From positions 2,666,001-2,730,000 of the forward strand of contig CP154954.1 in NCBI GenBank assembly GCA_039621445.1: a DNA stretch of 64,000 nucleotides. Direction: 5' to 3'. This document shows, one piece after another, positions 1 to 11,230 of this stretch. The notes beneath the pieces are model-generated. The model was given only the letters and a program-made list of their open reading frames with translations, made no database searches and was not told where the DNA came from. The position numbers and the translations under genes were made by a program. Each line of letters starts with the position of its first letter. Position 1 is the first letter of the stretch. Source of the stretch: Euglena gracilis. Lineage: Eukaryota > Euglenida > Euglenophyceae > Euglenales.

Positions 1-337
1 TGTGCATTCAAACAATTTCTCGGTGCTTTGGTTTTGGCAAAGGTGTCGTCAAATGTCATTTTGAGCAACTCACAACTGACAAAACAATGGAAGAGCAGCC
101 AACCATGATTTGTATATAATTCATTGGAAATCCAACCAAATGTTTGGATTTTTTTTAGCAAATGGAATGACCTACTCCCCCAACATAAATCACCCTATAT
201 GAATACTAATTGTGTGTCTAGCCTGATTTACGCCGATTCCACTGGGCCATTCCAATGTAAAACAGGGTCTATCTGCCAGCAACAAAAAGAAATTTCAAGC
301 TGTGCCGAGTCATCAAATGGGCTCAGTATAATAGAAT

Positions 338-538
338 TCAAGCCCCTGCAATGCCCCATCTAACGATACCTGGTTTTTCTGGTAACTCGATGGCAAGCTC
401 AAATTGCAGACTGAAATTGAGGCCCTTAAGGCATCCAAATGGAACGGTATTTGACTTCCCCGTGACTCCACAGCTTGCCTGGGTGATGACCATTTCAAGG
501 AGCTCTGAGCTGATGGCACCATCAATCAGGGAAAGAGC
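338..538 (-). CDS. Internal or terminal exon of an unknown protein
   Basis: On the minus strand one frame is open for about 66 codons and ends in TGA at 338-340. It has balanced, protein-like composition, with stretches such as LIDGAISSELLEMVITQ and LNFSLQFELAIELPEKPG, while the opposite strand reads poorly. There is no start codon close to its upstream end; an AG lies just upstream, as expected for a 3' splice site, so this looks like a last coding exon whose earlier exons lie to the right. I do not recognise a family. The neighbouring 600-1500 region holds only repeats and G runs. Confidence rests on composition and length alone. Confidence 0.45.
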   Translation of the reverse strand, partial: ALSLIDGAISSELLEMVITQASCGVTGKSNTVPFGCLKGLNFSLQFELAIELPEKPGIVRWGIAGA

Positions 539-785
539 TCAGCACTGCACAAAACTTGGTGAATTATTGGTTCAGCACATGGTGTGGTCATAGTGGCCCA
601 CTGCCTAGGAAGGTGATCTACCAGGGCCATATTTTCTTTACCTTACAGAAAACAAGCATTCACTTTGTTCATTGGTGAGCAGACTCGTCGCTAGCAAAAC
701 TAGAAATTTCTTGCGATGCGAGCACCCTGGAACAATATTTTTTGTAGCCTGTTGTACTACAGCAGATTTCTGGGGATGTCTGGGA

Positions 786-1105
786 CGCCGGGGGGGGGGG
801 GGTGGGGGGGGGGGCTGGGGGGGGGGGGGATGCGGGCGAGACGCCATTTTTGGGACAGTGAAATTAGGAATTTGCCGCGAGAAAATTTTAGCCAAATTAG
901 GATTCTACCAAACAAATTAGGACAAACCCACCCCAAAGTAGGAATCACCCACCGCAAGTTAGGAATCACCCACACCAAATTAGGAATCACCAACCTCAAA
1001 TTTGCCTGAAATTAGGAATCAGCCTCCTAAAATTGGCTGTCTCGAGAACAAAATTATGGTTTCAAAGTGGGACGCGGGGGGGGGGGGGGGGGGGGGGGGG
1101 AGACA
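786..1105. repeat. G-run arms with AATTAGGAATC repeat units
   Basis: Long G runs occur at about 790-829 and an uninterrupted 25-G run at 1076-1100. Between them lies an array of degenerate units built on AATTAGGAATCACC, the same unit found at 10245-10400 and 14625-14740. No gene is visible from about 540 to 1500. Confidence 0.7.
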
Positions 1106-1522
1106 CCCCCTCTTGTGTGTGTTTCTCTGTGCTGTTTCTCTGTGCTCTGCAACCAAAAAAATTATTCACTGCTGCAAAGGAGTTCTGCTCCACGTTGACT
1201 TTTTCTTTTGTGCTTCGCCATGGCCACAACAGAAAAAAAATTTGCCACCTCCGTGTCTGCTGTGTGACAAAAAAATTGTAATCCTTGTCAACAACTGTTA
1301 AAACTTTGACAAAGACGAACAAATACAACCAGCCATTTTGTTCACGCCTGATTGTGTCCATCAACTTTGAGACGTTTTATTGCATCTGATGCTTTGGAGG
1401 AGTTGCCTTGCTGCACAATGACAAGACGAGAATGGAAACCATTTGCTGTGGCACCTTGCAGCGAACAATCAAAATAACAGAATTGCATTAATGAAGAATG
1501 AGGGAATCGTTTTAATCCATGG

Positions 1523-1732
1523 GTGGCCAGTGTTCACCAACCTTCGACAATCTATATGCGAATATTTGATATAATCCGCAAAATTAATCATGAATTTAAT
1601 CACTGTGACCTCAATGAAAATTCCATTTGGACACCCGAACTTTTTCCGACTTTGACCGCACCAAAATCATCCAAAAAAACTGTTTCCATAATAAAAATGT
1701 CACGACCGGCACTGAAAACACTGTTTCACTGA
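1523..1732 (+). other. Possible coding island, unknown
   Basis: A plus-strand frame of 69 codons ending at a stop has moderately protein-like composition (for example NENSIWTPELFPTLTAPK). It has no recognisable motif and no clear splice sites, and it may be chance. Confidence 0.2.
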
Positions 1733-1759
1733 AAGCACTCTGGCCTTTCAGGCGGAAAT

Positions 1760-2209
1760 TTAAGACCCTCCAGGTCTAATGCCAAAAAGGATTTTCACAT
1801 CTGGTGGCCATGTTGTTGTTCTGATCCTTGCCAACATCATCCACACGAAATCGGCTGAATTGCCGTTGTGAGTCTCAAAATTCATCCAACTCTGAATGGT
1901 CCCCAATTGAACATCTTGGATGGATATTGATGATAATAATCGCAACAACAAGTTGCAGCTTGGCCTTGCTGCTTGGTGATTGGGAGACATTCTAATTGGG
2001 AAACACCAGCCATCAGGGGGGGGGCATGCTATTTTCAATTGCTGATGACATTCATGGAGAAATGATCTTGATGACATTTCATGGATGGGTTGTAAACACA
2101 ACCATCCATGTGAACTGCACTTGAGGTATAGTATCACAATTGCGTCTTGTTTTGAGCCACCCATTTTCCATTGACGGTGCTCCCCCACCAGAGATGCAAT
2201 TTGACCCAA
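1760..2209 (-). other. Possible unknown ORF, 149 codons
   Basis: A minus-strand frame runs 149 codons from an ATG-type start to a stop. Its C-terminal half (around LGTIQSWMNFETHNGNSADF and WPPDVKILFGIRPG) looks protein-like; the N-terminal half looks less so and crosses a short run of C. No family was recognised. It could be one exon of the gene represented by the exon at 338-538, since both are on the minus strand. Confidence 0.3.
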
Positions 2210-2854
2210 TGGTGGTCCCCCAAGAGAGGTTCAATTTGACCCAAAGAAAAACATCTCAATTTATTATTTTCAAATTTGAGGTAGAGATGGGGTTTTGTGA
2301 CTTAGACGTCTTGCTCCATTGGAGGCTTGGGGGGGGAGGTCCGGACCCCCCCCCCCCCCGAAATTTGGGAAAAGGTGGTTCTGGCAACCCAACCAGACCG
2401 CCAAACCATGAGAGACTCACCAAAAACCCTAGAAGGGAGTCATGAAAATATTCCTATGAATTTTGTTTGAACACCTCTTCTTTTCCAGAAGTAAAAATAG
2501 AACAAAAAAAGGTTTTTGAACTTCTAGTGGGATGTCAAATTAGTAACTCTTCACTCTCTTGGTGCAACTGTCCTTTCCAAGGCAAATCAAGGATGGAATT
2601 GTCACAGCAAAGCCCATCCGGGGCGAGTTCCTATTATAATTGCAAGTATTGGTAAAGCAAGGGACACTTCATGTTGCAACGCAATGTCAAGCACTTGCTT
2701 GAAGGGCAGCAGGACTCCATTTTTTGAGTTTTTTGTGAACCTCAACTGGTTTTTCAAAAACAACCCAGAAGGACAAGGCAACATAGATGGTCTTCCTTAG
2801 GGACTTTGCATTATGCTTTGAATTTGTATAGACAAGCAGAATGGGGGTTCAAAC

Positions 2855-3511
2855 CAGGGTTGACGTTTTTTTTGTTTTTTTTAAAAGAAACAAAAAAACA
2901 TGTTTTTAAAAAAACGCAAAAAAAAACATGTTTTTTTTGAAAAAGCAAAAATTGACCTTTTTCCTTGCGAAATGACCATTTTTTGAAGAAAATTTTTCGC
3001 GGGTGGTTCGGGTCACGAGGGGGGGTCACGGGGGGGTCACAGGGGGGGGGGGGTCACGAGGGGGGGGCACATTTTCGGTGGCCAGATTAAAAATCACCGA
3101 AAACGAATTTTTGGAAAAAATCCTTTTTAGGCTCCAAAATAATAATCCCCCAAACGAAAATTAGGAAATCTACCGGAGTATTTTGTCAAAAATTAGGCAT
3201 CATCACCGGCCAAGTATTTCTGGAAAAAATGGTCTAAACGGGTCTTAAGTCGGGTTGGGGGAGGGGGGTCATGAGGGGAACACCCCCTGTGAATTTTTTT
3301 TCAAATGTGTGAAAGTATTTCCAAATCTGTGTCTTCTGGTGCGAAAAATCATGCTTTCAACCCAGAAAAATGAATGTTGTAGAGATAAAAAATGCACTTT
3401 TTCCCAAAAAAACATTGCAAAAAATTTTTCCCCCAAACCCTCCATGACGTTTTTTTTTGTTTTTTTTTAAAAAACACATATTTTTTTAAAAAAAACAAGC
3501 CGCCAACCTTG
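2855..3511 (-). mobile_element. hAT-like foldback element, family CARGGTTGACG, copy 1
   Basis: The left end reads CAGGGTTGACG and the right end is the reverse complement of CAAGGTTGACG. The flanking 8-mers are GTTCAAAC (2847-2854) and GTCCAAAC (3512-3519), a 7/8 match consistent with an 8-bp TSD. The interior has alternating A and T runs around ACATGT and an embedded G-run segment with GGTTCGGGTCACG units. No ORF is present. Two further copies (13368-13680 and 27709-28129) have perfect 8-bp TSDs, which supports these boundaries. An 8-bp TSD with CAGGG-like termini is characteristic of the hAT superfamily. Confidence 0.75.
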
Positions 3512-5162
3512 GTCCAAACCAGCCAGTTTTGAGGCGAGAGAAATGGAACATCAATTTTTTGGGTGAGAAAACTGGGGGACCTGTGCCTTCCCAAAACATC
3601 GTCGAATCATCCTGCCAATGCAAGCAGACGTTCTATTCTTTGAAAATGGCCAGACTTCGTCCATTTTAAAAAAAATGGGTCTGTAACATTCTGCAACGTT
3701 GTGTTACAATGTGTTTTTGCATTGTAAACACCAGCAAAACACTTTCTAAACATTTCGGGCTCAATCGGGTACTTTGGTGCGTTGTTTGTAGATTTCAATG
3801 TTGCAGGCAAACATCCACACCCCTACCCGCACCATACACCTCAACCCCGTTTGGTGAAACCAACATGGCGTATGTGGGTTTCAACAAATCGAATTTGCAG
3901 GTGCTTGGGAAAGGCTGGGTGGGGAATCAGATGTCCACTTTGGAAACGAAATGAACAATAATAACAAAAGGACCGCAAAAATCCACAAGAGCCACAAGGT
4001 TCGCATCCATCCAGAACTGAAAGGAACAAAGAATGACGCTCGACTGTTTGTTCACCGTTTGGAAATTCACCAGGGCACAGACTCCGTCCCCCACCCCATT
4101 TCATGGCCAACCAAACAATGAAATCCACCAGGGATAATAACAATAACAATAAAATTTGAGATTTCTCAGAAATTTATAAAGAGCCAAGCGAATTTTGCAT
4201 GAAGTCGATCAATTTCACAAACGACAAAATTTCACAATTTTTTTTGAAAAACATAAAAATTTTGTGGCCTCTCAACCTAAGCTCACTGGTGAACTTAGAC
4301 AAAGACAAATACCACTCCTTTGGCAATGCACAAGTTCTCACGAGGCGGTGGTCGCTTGGTGTTGAAGTAGGATTGCTTATTTCAACCTCCCCGAAATATG
4401 CCAAAAACCAATCCTTGGCCATAATTTAAAGACCTCAATTATTTTGAGCTTGAGATGATTATATTGAGTTGGTTGAGGTGGATTGGACGCCAGGGGGCTC
4501 TTTGCATACTTACAACGCTTTTGACGTTGGCCTTGCAATGAATGCCGGTGTAACAGCCAACTTCTCCATGGTTGATGTTGGTGAAACAACAACATGATGG
4601 AGTTGTTGGGGAAAAATTCTTTCTCAAGAAATGTAAGAAAAAATCATTTGAAAGAATAACTGGGACTGAAAATCGTCCAGTGCTTTTGGTTGTTGCTCCC
4701 CCCCTTGACCCACGAGCCCCCACCTCTCACGCACCCCGGCTCCCGGCTGCCCACCTCAGCCCAGATCGTCATAAACACAAGGGATGGCAGGAGGAAAACA
4801 AGAATGGCCCCATAAACAAAGAATGCATTTCCCCCTCGTTTTTCTCAGTTTCACCCCATACTTGCCAGAACACACCACCTTTTCTCTTCATGGAGTCCTG
4901 TCAAAAGCGGATTGGTGCCATTACCTTGGTGGCCCGGCGGCCCTCCCCACCACCTAAGCCCCACCTACAAGAAACCCGTTTCTTATAGGTGGGTTTCCCA
5001 AAAATGGCCCGAGGGGTTTCTTATAGGTGGGGGTTTCTTATTGGTGGGTTTCAATGTCCGAAAAATTTTGAGCCAACAAAAGGCCAAAAGTGGCCAAAAA
5101 CAGTCAAAAACTTCCTTTCGGCGCCGAAGAAAAATGGGGGGTTTCTTTTGTTCAAAGTTCCC
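3512..5162. other. Gene-poor stretch
   Basis: AT-rich sequence without convincing coding potential. Short open frames on both strands have random-looking composition. Near 4960-5050 several copies of TTTCTTATAGGTGGG form a small foldback. Confidence 0.5.
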
Positions 5163-5400
5163 CAGGAGGTTCGGCACGTCTGACGAGGACCCTCGGCCAC
5201 CAGGGGGGGGGGGGGGCATTTTGCCGGGCCGAGGGGGTCAGTCCCCCGGGGTCCACCATGGCGGGCAGCCGGAATTTCCCAAAGGAAATTCATTGGTATG
5301 GTTCGGCATGGTTGGCTGACCAGGGGGGGGGGGTCCCCATTTTGCTGTGCCGAGCGGGTCCGACCACCAGGGGGGGGGGGGATGGCTGCCGAACCTCCTG
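5163..5400. mobile_element. Foldback element with CAGGAGGTTCGGCA ends, copy 1
   Basis: The left end CAGGAGGTTCGGCA is matched by its near-perfect inverted copy at the right end, with three G runs inside. A second copy lies at 28968-29172 with the same internal order (ACCCTCGGCCACCAG, CCAAAGGAAATTCATTGG, CGAGCGGGTCC). Confidence 0.65.
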
Positions 5401-5796
5401 AGGCCCGAGATCACCAAGCCCGTCTCTCCGCTCGGGAAGGCACAGGGTGTTGTCTGCTCGCAGACATTGAATATAAAGCGTTTAAAACAGAAACATTTGC
5501 ACTTTTGATTAAAACACTGATATTTTATAGTTTCCCTCCCCTGCGTTAATCAAGCGGACAGAGGGCCGGCTTCGATCGGTACCATCCGTCAGACATGCGG
5601 GTTCGATCCCCGATAGTTCCGATAGTGGGCAAACAGATCGGTGGATCATCCCACCGTGCCCGACGGGTGAGCGCCGTAACCATGTGTTACGGTGGTTGCG
5701 ACCATGGCGGCTGTCTCTTTCTCTGGGGGGTCCCCCCCACTGCCCCCCCCCCCGGCCCCCATCTTCTTCTGACCGAGGGTGTTTGAAGACAAATTT

Positions 5797-5992
5797 TCTT
5801 GACGTGACCCCCCCCCCTATATGGCACACCCCAGGGAGCGTTTTGACCCCCTTGGCAACAATTAGGGGGGGGTGACAATTAGGGGTGGGGGTACTCAATT
5901 TATCCTACATGTCCATGGGTCCATGGGTACCCCCACCCCTGATTGTCGCCCCCAAGGGGGGGGGGCGACAATCAGGGGTGGGTGACAATGTC
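5797..5992. mobile_element. Truncated copy of the ACGTGACC foldback element
   Basis: Begins CGTGACCCCC and carries TTGGCAACAATTAGGGG, TCCATGGGTACCCCC and GGCGACAATCAGG blocks in the order found, inverted, in the complete element at 28637-28838. The far inverted terminus is missing here. Confidence 0.55.
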
Positions 5993-6088
5993 GTGGTCGT
6001 GGGTTCAATTCCTGCCTCGTCTTTTTAAGTCCAACTTTTGTTGGTAAAATAACTAACAAAAGCTGGTTAAAATTGGTTACAACTTCAC

Positions 6089-6159
6089 ACACATGGTGGG
6101 GATCGAACCCACGACCTCACGCTTCTGAGGTGCATGCTCTACCACTGAACTACATGCAT
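6089..6159 (-). tRNA. tRNA-like gene, anticodon CAG, probably a tRNA-derived repeat
   Basis: The minus strand folds into a 71-nt cloverleaf: a 7-bp acceptor (two G-T wobbles), TA at positions 8-9, a D arm of GTTC/GAGC around AGTGGTA, and a perfect T arm GTGGG/TTCGATC/CCCAC. The internal A and B boxes look intact. The anticodon loop CTCAGAA would give CAG (leucine), but leucine tRNAs carry a long variable arm and this has only five variable bases; the anticodon stem also has an A-C mismatch and two wobbles. A tRNA pseudogene or the head of a SINE is therefore more likely than a working tRNA-Leu. A second T-arm-like string (GTGGGTTCAATTCCTGC) lies on the plus strand near 5999-6015. Confidence 0.55.
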
Positions 6160-6224
6160 TGTTACTTAATAGGAACATTTTCCATTGTAACCTTTGTCTT
6201 GAACATTGGGATGTATGATGCAGC

Positions 6225-7705
6225 AGTGCAATTTTGGCAAATGACAAGGGTTTCTGACAGACATTTGACATTAATATGACATTTAGACATTTGTCAGCTG
6301 TCAAATATTCGCGTTTCTCATAAGGAATCGCCCGGCTTGAATTAATGTCCGCTCCCCAAACGGTAGCACTTTCTGAGTGTTTATTTTTTGACATATCACA
6401 TGGCCGGCAAAACAAAGCCCCTGGTGGGGTTCAATCATTCAATCAAGCTGGACGAGGAGAGCGACATGGAGAACAACCCAGAAGGCCCATGGTGAAAGCC
6501 CCTGGTGGGTTTCAAGATTTGATCTACCTCTACATGAAGTTTCCAGTTTCAAGTTGAAGCTGAGTGCAAGTCAAATCATCAAGTATCAAGCACAATGTCG
6601 GGAAACAAGTTACAAGGTACAAGGGAAGTCCTGTCCAAGGTGTGAATTGAAGTGGTGGACAGGGCTTATCATCCCCTTTTTGCAGATGCTGCAGAACTTC
6701 ACCATGCTGCGACATTTCTGGTTTGCTACCCGGCTTCTTGATCTGCTGGCTGCCTGGGCTTGGTGGCCCCATTGGCTTTTTTATGTCAACCTGATCATGT
6801 CCATGGATTGGATTTGGGCTGTGGACTGGATTAAAGCTGCGAACTGTCACTTGTTTATTTTCTGCTGCCTCAATGCATTGTGAACATTTTTGGGAAGGGG
6901 ATGTGATGATCTGAATGTTGGATCTTCCATCTGCAGTTTTTTTCCACAGTGGGGGACCAGTTTTGTTCAACTGGGTGGGGGGGGCAGTTTTGGGCCACAG
7001 TCATGGGCCACTTTGGGCCTGAGGCGTGCCACAATAAAGGCCACTTTTGGGTGCCACAGTTATCAGCCAGATGGGTGGCACAGTTATGGGCCAATTTTTG
7101 GCCACGGGTGGGGCCACAGTTTTGACCATCTGGGTGCCACAGTTTTGGCCCAATTTTTTTGGACACAGGTCGGGCCCACCTGGCCACCTAGGTGCCACAG
7201 TTATGGGCCATTTTTTGGCCACAGATGTGGGTCCCACAGATATTTTGTCCTGAACAGCCCCCCAGGCCCAGATTTTTTGTCCCGAATTGCCCGGCCCCTC
7301 CTTGGCCCAATTTTTTTTGTCCTGAATAACCCCCCCCCCCCGACCCAGATTTTTTGTCCCGGGTCGCCCCCCCCCCCCCCCCCCCTGGGCCCGGTTTTTT
7401 TGGGTCCCGAATAGCCCCCAGGCCAGTTTGTTTGTACGAGTTAGAGTTTGACCTTAAAATCAAAAACCACTACACTCCTTTCCGGAGAAGAACCATCGGC
7501 GTCCGGATGACTTGATCTCTACGCCGAAGTTGTTTTAAAACGAGCGGCACCCCTGGCCACGGGTAGCAAAAATGCTCTAATGGCCTCGACGCAATCCCGA
7601 TGACAAAAACCCCGTCAAAAACTCCCTGGATTTCTGACTGACAAGGATAAATGTCTGTAAAAAACCCCTGACAAATGTCCTCCTTTTTGACGACCGCACG
7701 GCTGG
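6225..7705. repeat. Long dispersed repeat A, copy 1
   Basis: About 1.5 kb, repeated in the same orientation at 17285-18955 with roughly 95% or better identity by eye. It begins near TTTTGGCAAATGACAAGGG and ends near GACAAATGTCCTCC. It includes imperfect TGGCCACA-type repeats (6985-7240) and C-run blocks (7320-7390). A shorter relative of its start is at 10765-10830 and of its end at 19205-19345. It carries an open minus-strand frame, annotated separately. Confidence 0.85.
6530..6970 (-). CDS. ORF inside repeat A, conserved in both copies
   Basis: A 146-codon minus-strand frame has protein-like, polar composition (for example KKTADGRSNIQIITSPSQK and GEVLQHLQKGDDKPCPP). The second copy (17837-18229) keeps the frame: a 3-nt indel changes CIEAAEN to CLEAAAEN without a shift, and the other differences are single residues. 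In that copy the C-terminus is cut by the insertion at 17688-17870. The plus-strand frame over the same bases also survives and is rich in W, L and F, so strand choice is uncertain. No known family recognised; it could be a repeat-borne protein or chance. Confidence 0.35.
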   Translation of the reverse strand: MNKTGPPLWKKTADGRSNIQIITSPSQKCSQCIEAAENKQVTVRSFNPVHSPNPIHGHDQVDIKKPMGPPSPGSQQIKKPGSKPEMSQHGEVLQHLQKGDDKPCPPLQFTPWTGLPLYLVTCFPTLCLILDDLTCTQLQLETGNFM

Positions 7706-8104
7706 TCTGACATGGTGAGATGTTGTCTTGTTTCTGTTGACCTGTTTTTGTGGACCGATTAATCTCCCTCCACCGAACACCGAACGATTCGATTAATCGG
7801 CAGCCACAAACGATTAGTCGATTAATGTGACATATAGGGGGGTCACGTTATATGGGTGGGGGGTTCGGGCTCACAATGTCTTTGTGCTTCACCCTCGCCT
7901 TCCTCCCTGGTCGGCTTGCCTTGAGGGAGTACGAAATGCGGACCCAGGGTGGCCCTCTCTACTGAAGCGAAAAATTTCCCGTCGGGGTAGCCGCAGACCC
8001 CCTTGATTGCATAAAAAACGACCTAAATACAAAATATTTTAATCTCTACAATAAAAAACGAGTTTTAAACGGCAAACAATTAAAAATACCAGGCCATGTC
8101 TGTC

Positions 8105-8205
8105 CGCTCGTGAGAGGAAATCCAGGATGGCCGCCCATCTTGCTGGTTCTCTGGATACCTCTGGGTCCCGGATTCCAAGCCCCCCAGGCGGACTGGCAAC
8201 GAGGC
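8105..8205 (-). pseudogene. Reverse transcriptase C-terminal remnant
   Basis: The minus strand reads ASLPVRLGGL and, after a one-base shift, LGIRDPEVSREPARWAAIL. This matches the LP-x-R-x-GGLG(I/L)R block found downstream of the palm in a widespread family of algal and protist non-LTR retrotransposon polymerases. The frameshift inside the motif shows that it is dead. Confidence 0.5.
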
Positions 8206-8338
8206 TTATGCCCACTGTTTATAATCTAGTGGGCGGGCGGTGATGACGGGCATAGTGTCCCGAAGAAGGCTGGCGAAGGAATGGCACGGCACCTTGGCTC
8301 CCGAGAGGTGTGTGGTTCACAGCAAATCGTTCACTTAA

Positions 8339-8608
8339 CGCATCCCAGTCGAACCTTTCACACCTGGCTCTGGCATCCGCGCGTTCGGAGTGCCCGTCTG
8401 CCACCCGGAAGGAAAGCTGGACTTCACCACTGTCCTTTGGGAGGAGCGCCTCTTGGCAGTCCGGAAAGCGTGCGACCTGCTGCAACTGCTGCTGTTGCCG
8501 CACCTACAGTTCACGGTGCTCAGACAATGTCTTGATGCCTATACACGCCCAACAAATGCGGGACCCCAGAGCTTACCACTCCCCCCCCCCTATTTGACCC
8601 CCCCTTAA
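8339..8608 (+). pseudogene. Reverse transcriptase-like fragment, opposite orientation
   Basis: The plus frame reads SGIRAFGVPVCHPEGKL, then AVRKACDLLQLLLLPHLQ and VLRQCLDAY. This resembles the segment after the catalytic palm in the same retrotransposon family, where G-x-x-VLGVPVG is followed by helices and an L-P-x-x-Q....LLRxC string. It lies on the strand opposite to the two neighbouring RT pieces, so either the element is rearranged or one assignment is wrong. The minus-strand frame 8219-8503 is also open. Confidence 0.4.
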
Positions 8609-8763
8609 TTTGGGTCTGGGGAAGAAAAAATTTTAGGCACCGAAAAATTTTTTTGCCCTCTTTCTAAAGGAATTTTTGCCCCCCCCCCCTATTTGACCCC
8701 CCCTTATTTGAGCATTTGGGGGGTCCTTTGGCCCGTGGGTGTGCTCAAATAAAGGGGGGGAGT
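8578..8763. mobile_element. Short foldback element interrupting the RT remnant
   Basis: The ends ACTCCCCCCC..TATTTG and CAAATAAAGGGGGGGAGT are inverted copies. The interior repeats CCCCTATTTGACCCCCC. It separates the RT palm fragment from the downstream RT fragments. No clear TSD was found. Confidence 0.55.
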
Positions 8764-8765
8764 GG

Positions 8766-8884
8766 CACACTTTGTCAGGTTGAGTCCCACACCAATCTAT
8801 GGCCTCGTCCAGGATCAGCCTCACTGCCCTTTCAAGCTGTTCTGGCATGCCCATGATGTGGGCATCATCCAGGTGTCCCCCCAA
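8766..8884 (-). pseudogene. Reverse transcriptase palm fragment (HLDD box)
   Basis: The minus strand reads GHLDDAHIMGMPEQLERAV and continues LILDEAIDWCGTQPDKV. This fits the reverse transcriptase active-site block (F/Y)xDD followed by a helix and a GLxxNxxK-like turn; here H replaces the usual F or Y and TQPDK replaces the N-x-x-K turn. The two catalytic aspartates are kept. The fragment is short, flanked by repeats and surely non-functional. Confidence 0.55.
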
Positions 8885-8974
8885 ATAATACCCCCCGGGT
8901 ATTATTTTTTTTGCCCGAAGTCCCGGCCCGAGGGGGGGTATTATTTGGAAGGGGTATTATTTTTCCAAAATTTC

Positions 8975-10148
8975 GAAATTTTTCTGATACGAAAACTGTG
9001 TCCAGAACGCCGGTTCGGGCTGCCGCCCGAACCGGCGTTCTGGAACACAGCTTCACGCCCGAACCGGCGTGAAGGACACCGCTGTTGAAACCGTGGATTA
9101 GGGGCTCTGGCTTCACGCCCGAACCGGCGTTCAAGGAATCCAGGCCAATTTCGGCTTAAATACCCATTTTTCGAACAATTTGGAGCATTTATGGGCTCCT
9201 TTGGGCGCATGGCCATGTCGATCGGCCATTCGAATTTTCACAGGTCTGCTGCCATGTTACCCATCGATCGAAAGCTGTTCTCAAGGGCTTTTGGCAAATG
9301 GCCATAGGATTCAGTTATCCATACAACGCTTATTTTCAGCGATCGTGCATTCCAAAATTTGACATCTTAATTTGTGAAATCCCACACCTCAGGTGCCATA
9401 CAGCATATCAATTGAAAGCTCTCGCCAAGACCTTTCATTTGGTACCCTCAGAACTCAGCTATACCGCAGAGCACTCTGAAAATCGGCGATCGCATTTTCC
9501 GACCCTGTTTGCAAAGTCGAAATTCCTATGTTTCACCAGCCATGTTGCCCATCGGTTGAAAGCTCTTCTCAGGGGCTTTCAGCAGATGGCCTTAGATTTC
9601 AGCCATGCTGCATGGTGTTCTATTTCAAAAATTCCCCAAACTTGGCCAAATGGAAATTGTTGCACAAAATACAATACCACCCCCCCCCCCCTCTATTTGT
9701 CCCCCCCCCTAATTGGCCAGAGCCCAGGTGGCCAATTAGGGGGGGGGGGTTACTCATTTCAAGGGAAAATGTCTTTATTTGGGTGTTTTAGGGGGTTCGC
9801 GACTGTAAAGGACGGGGTCCAGGTGGCCAATTAGGGGGGGGGTAGGGGTAACCCCCCCCTAATTGTCCCCCCTCCCTAATTGGCCAGAAGGGGGGTCCGG
9901 GCCGCCCGGAGGGCGGCCAAATAGAGGGGGGGGGGGGTGGTATCTGGCCAAATACCCCAAAAACTGCTCAGATGTGATTGCCACATGTCTACTAACCATT
10001 TTGAACACTTTTGACACTTTTATTTTGGTTCCCCTGGACGCCATCTTCCCGTTCTGGACGCCGGTTCGGTGCAAAAATTTCTGCGCCGAACCGGCGTCCA
10101 GAACGCCGGTTCGGGCGTGAAGCCAGAGCCCCAATACACGGTTTCAGA
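8975..10148. repeat. Dispersed repeat with GAACCGGCG palindromes (family 3), copy 1
   Basis: Shares long blocks with 33052-34588: a left block CTGATACGAAAACTGTGTCC, palindromes of CCGAACCGGCG with GTTCTGGA, a middle block GGCCATGTCGATCGGCC, and a right block ending AATACACGGTTTCA. A roughly 285-bp internal unit (MLPIDRK-like, at 9255 and 9540) is duplicated. Poly-C/poly-G foldbacks (9680-9940) are inserted in it. Open frames here are repeat-derived. Confidence 0.8.
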
Positions 10149-10184
10149 GTCCCGTGAACCCCTTTGGGGTCACTGGGGGTGGTT

Positions 10185-10505
10185 CGGGTCACGGGGGGGT
10201 CACCGGGGGGTCACGAGGGGGGGTCACGGGGGGAACACCATATTTTTGGTGGCAAAATTAGGAATCATCGAGCGGGGAAAAATTAAACAAATTAGGAATC
10301 GCCACACCTGAAATTAGGATTTTGACACCAAATTAGGAATCCAAGCTCAAATTTGAAAAATTTACACCTGAAAATTAGGAATCTGCCTGAGAATTTTCTT
10401 AAATTAGGCATCACCAGCAAAGAATTTTCCCCACAAAATTTCGCCAAAAACGGTCCTTGTTCAGGTCACGGGGGGTCACGGGGGGGGGTCACGGGGGTAA
10501 CACAC
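10185..10505. repeat. GGTCACGGGGGG / AATTAGGAATC repeat
   Basis: GGTTCGGGTCACGGGGGG units on both sides enclose AATTAGGAATC units. Related blocks lie at 3000-3200 (inside an hAT-like element), 14555-14830, 21835-21895 and 40590-40640. Confidence 0.75.
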
Positions 10506-11044
10506 ACAATTTGTTGTCAGAGATTGTGATTTTTACCTACATTATCAGGTAAAAATCCGGGCATTCGGCCCAAAATTGGGGGGGGGTATTATTTCGGCGG
10601 CCAAAGTCGGACCCCAAGGGGGGGTATTATTTGGGGGGGGTATCATTTGGGGGGAGGGTTTACCTTGCAGCTTGTCCAGTTGTCCAGGAGGGACTGTATC
10701 CCGAGGGCAAACGCAGGTCACATCGACTGAGCTTTCAATTGGGTGATCCAGGCTTGCATTCCCAATTTTGACAAATGACAAGGGTTTCTGACAGACAATT
10801 GACATTAGTATGACATTCAAAAAACAGAAACCCTCCGCGCTAGGAATGGCCCATCCCACATTAATGTCCGCCCTCCTACAGGGCACCAATGTGGACACAA
10901 GTCCAAACGACCCATGAGTGGGACCACTTCACAGAATGGGGGTGTACCCCCCACCCCCCCCCCCCCGCACGACCCCCGCGACCCACACATGGAGGGTTTC
11001 CACATCCCAATAGGAGCAAAAATGGAACCTGATTAGGAATTGGC

Positions 11045-11215
11045 ACCCAAAATTAGGAATCAAAATTGCCAAAAATGTGTGATAAATTCCTAATAGTTCT
11101 AAAAATAGGTGACATGTGACGTTGTATGTGAGGTCACACTAGTCACACGTGACCCATCAAAACTGTCACGTTCTCCCCGCGACCCCCCCGCGACCCCCCC
11201 ACGACCCGTACACCC
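11045..11215. repeat. Dispersed repeat, inverted copy at 23240-23400
   Basis: Contains GTGTGATAAA, TTCTAAAAATAGG, GACGTTGTATGT, AGGTCACACT and CGCGACCCCCC blocks in the reverse order and orientation of 23240-23400. Confidence 0.65.
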
Positions 11216-11230
11216 CCAATGATGTTTGAT

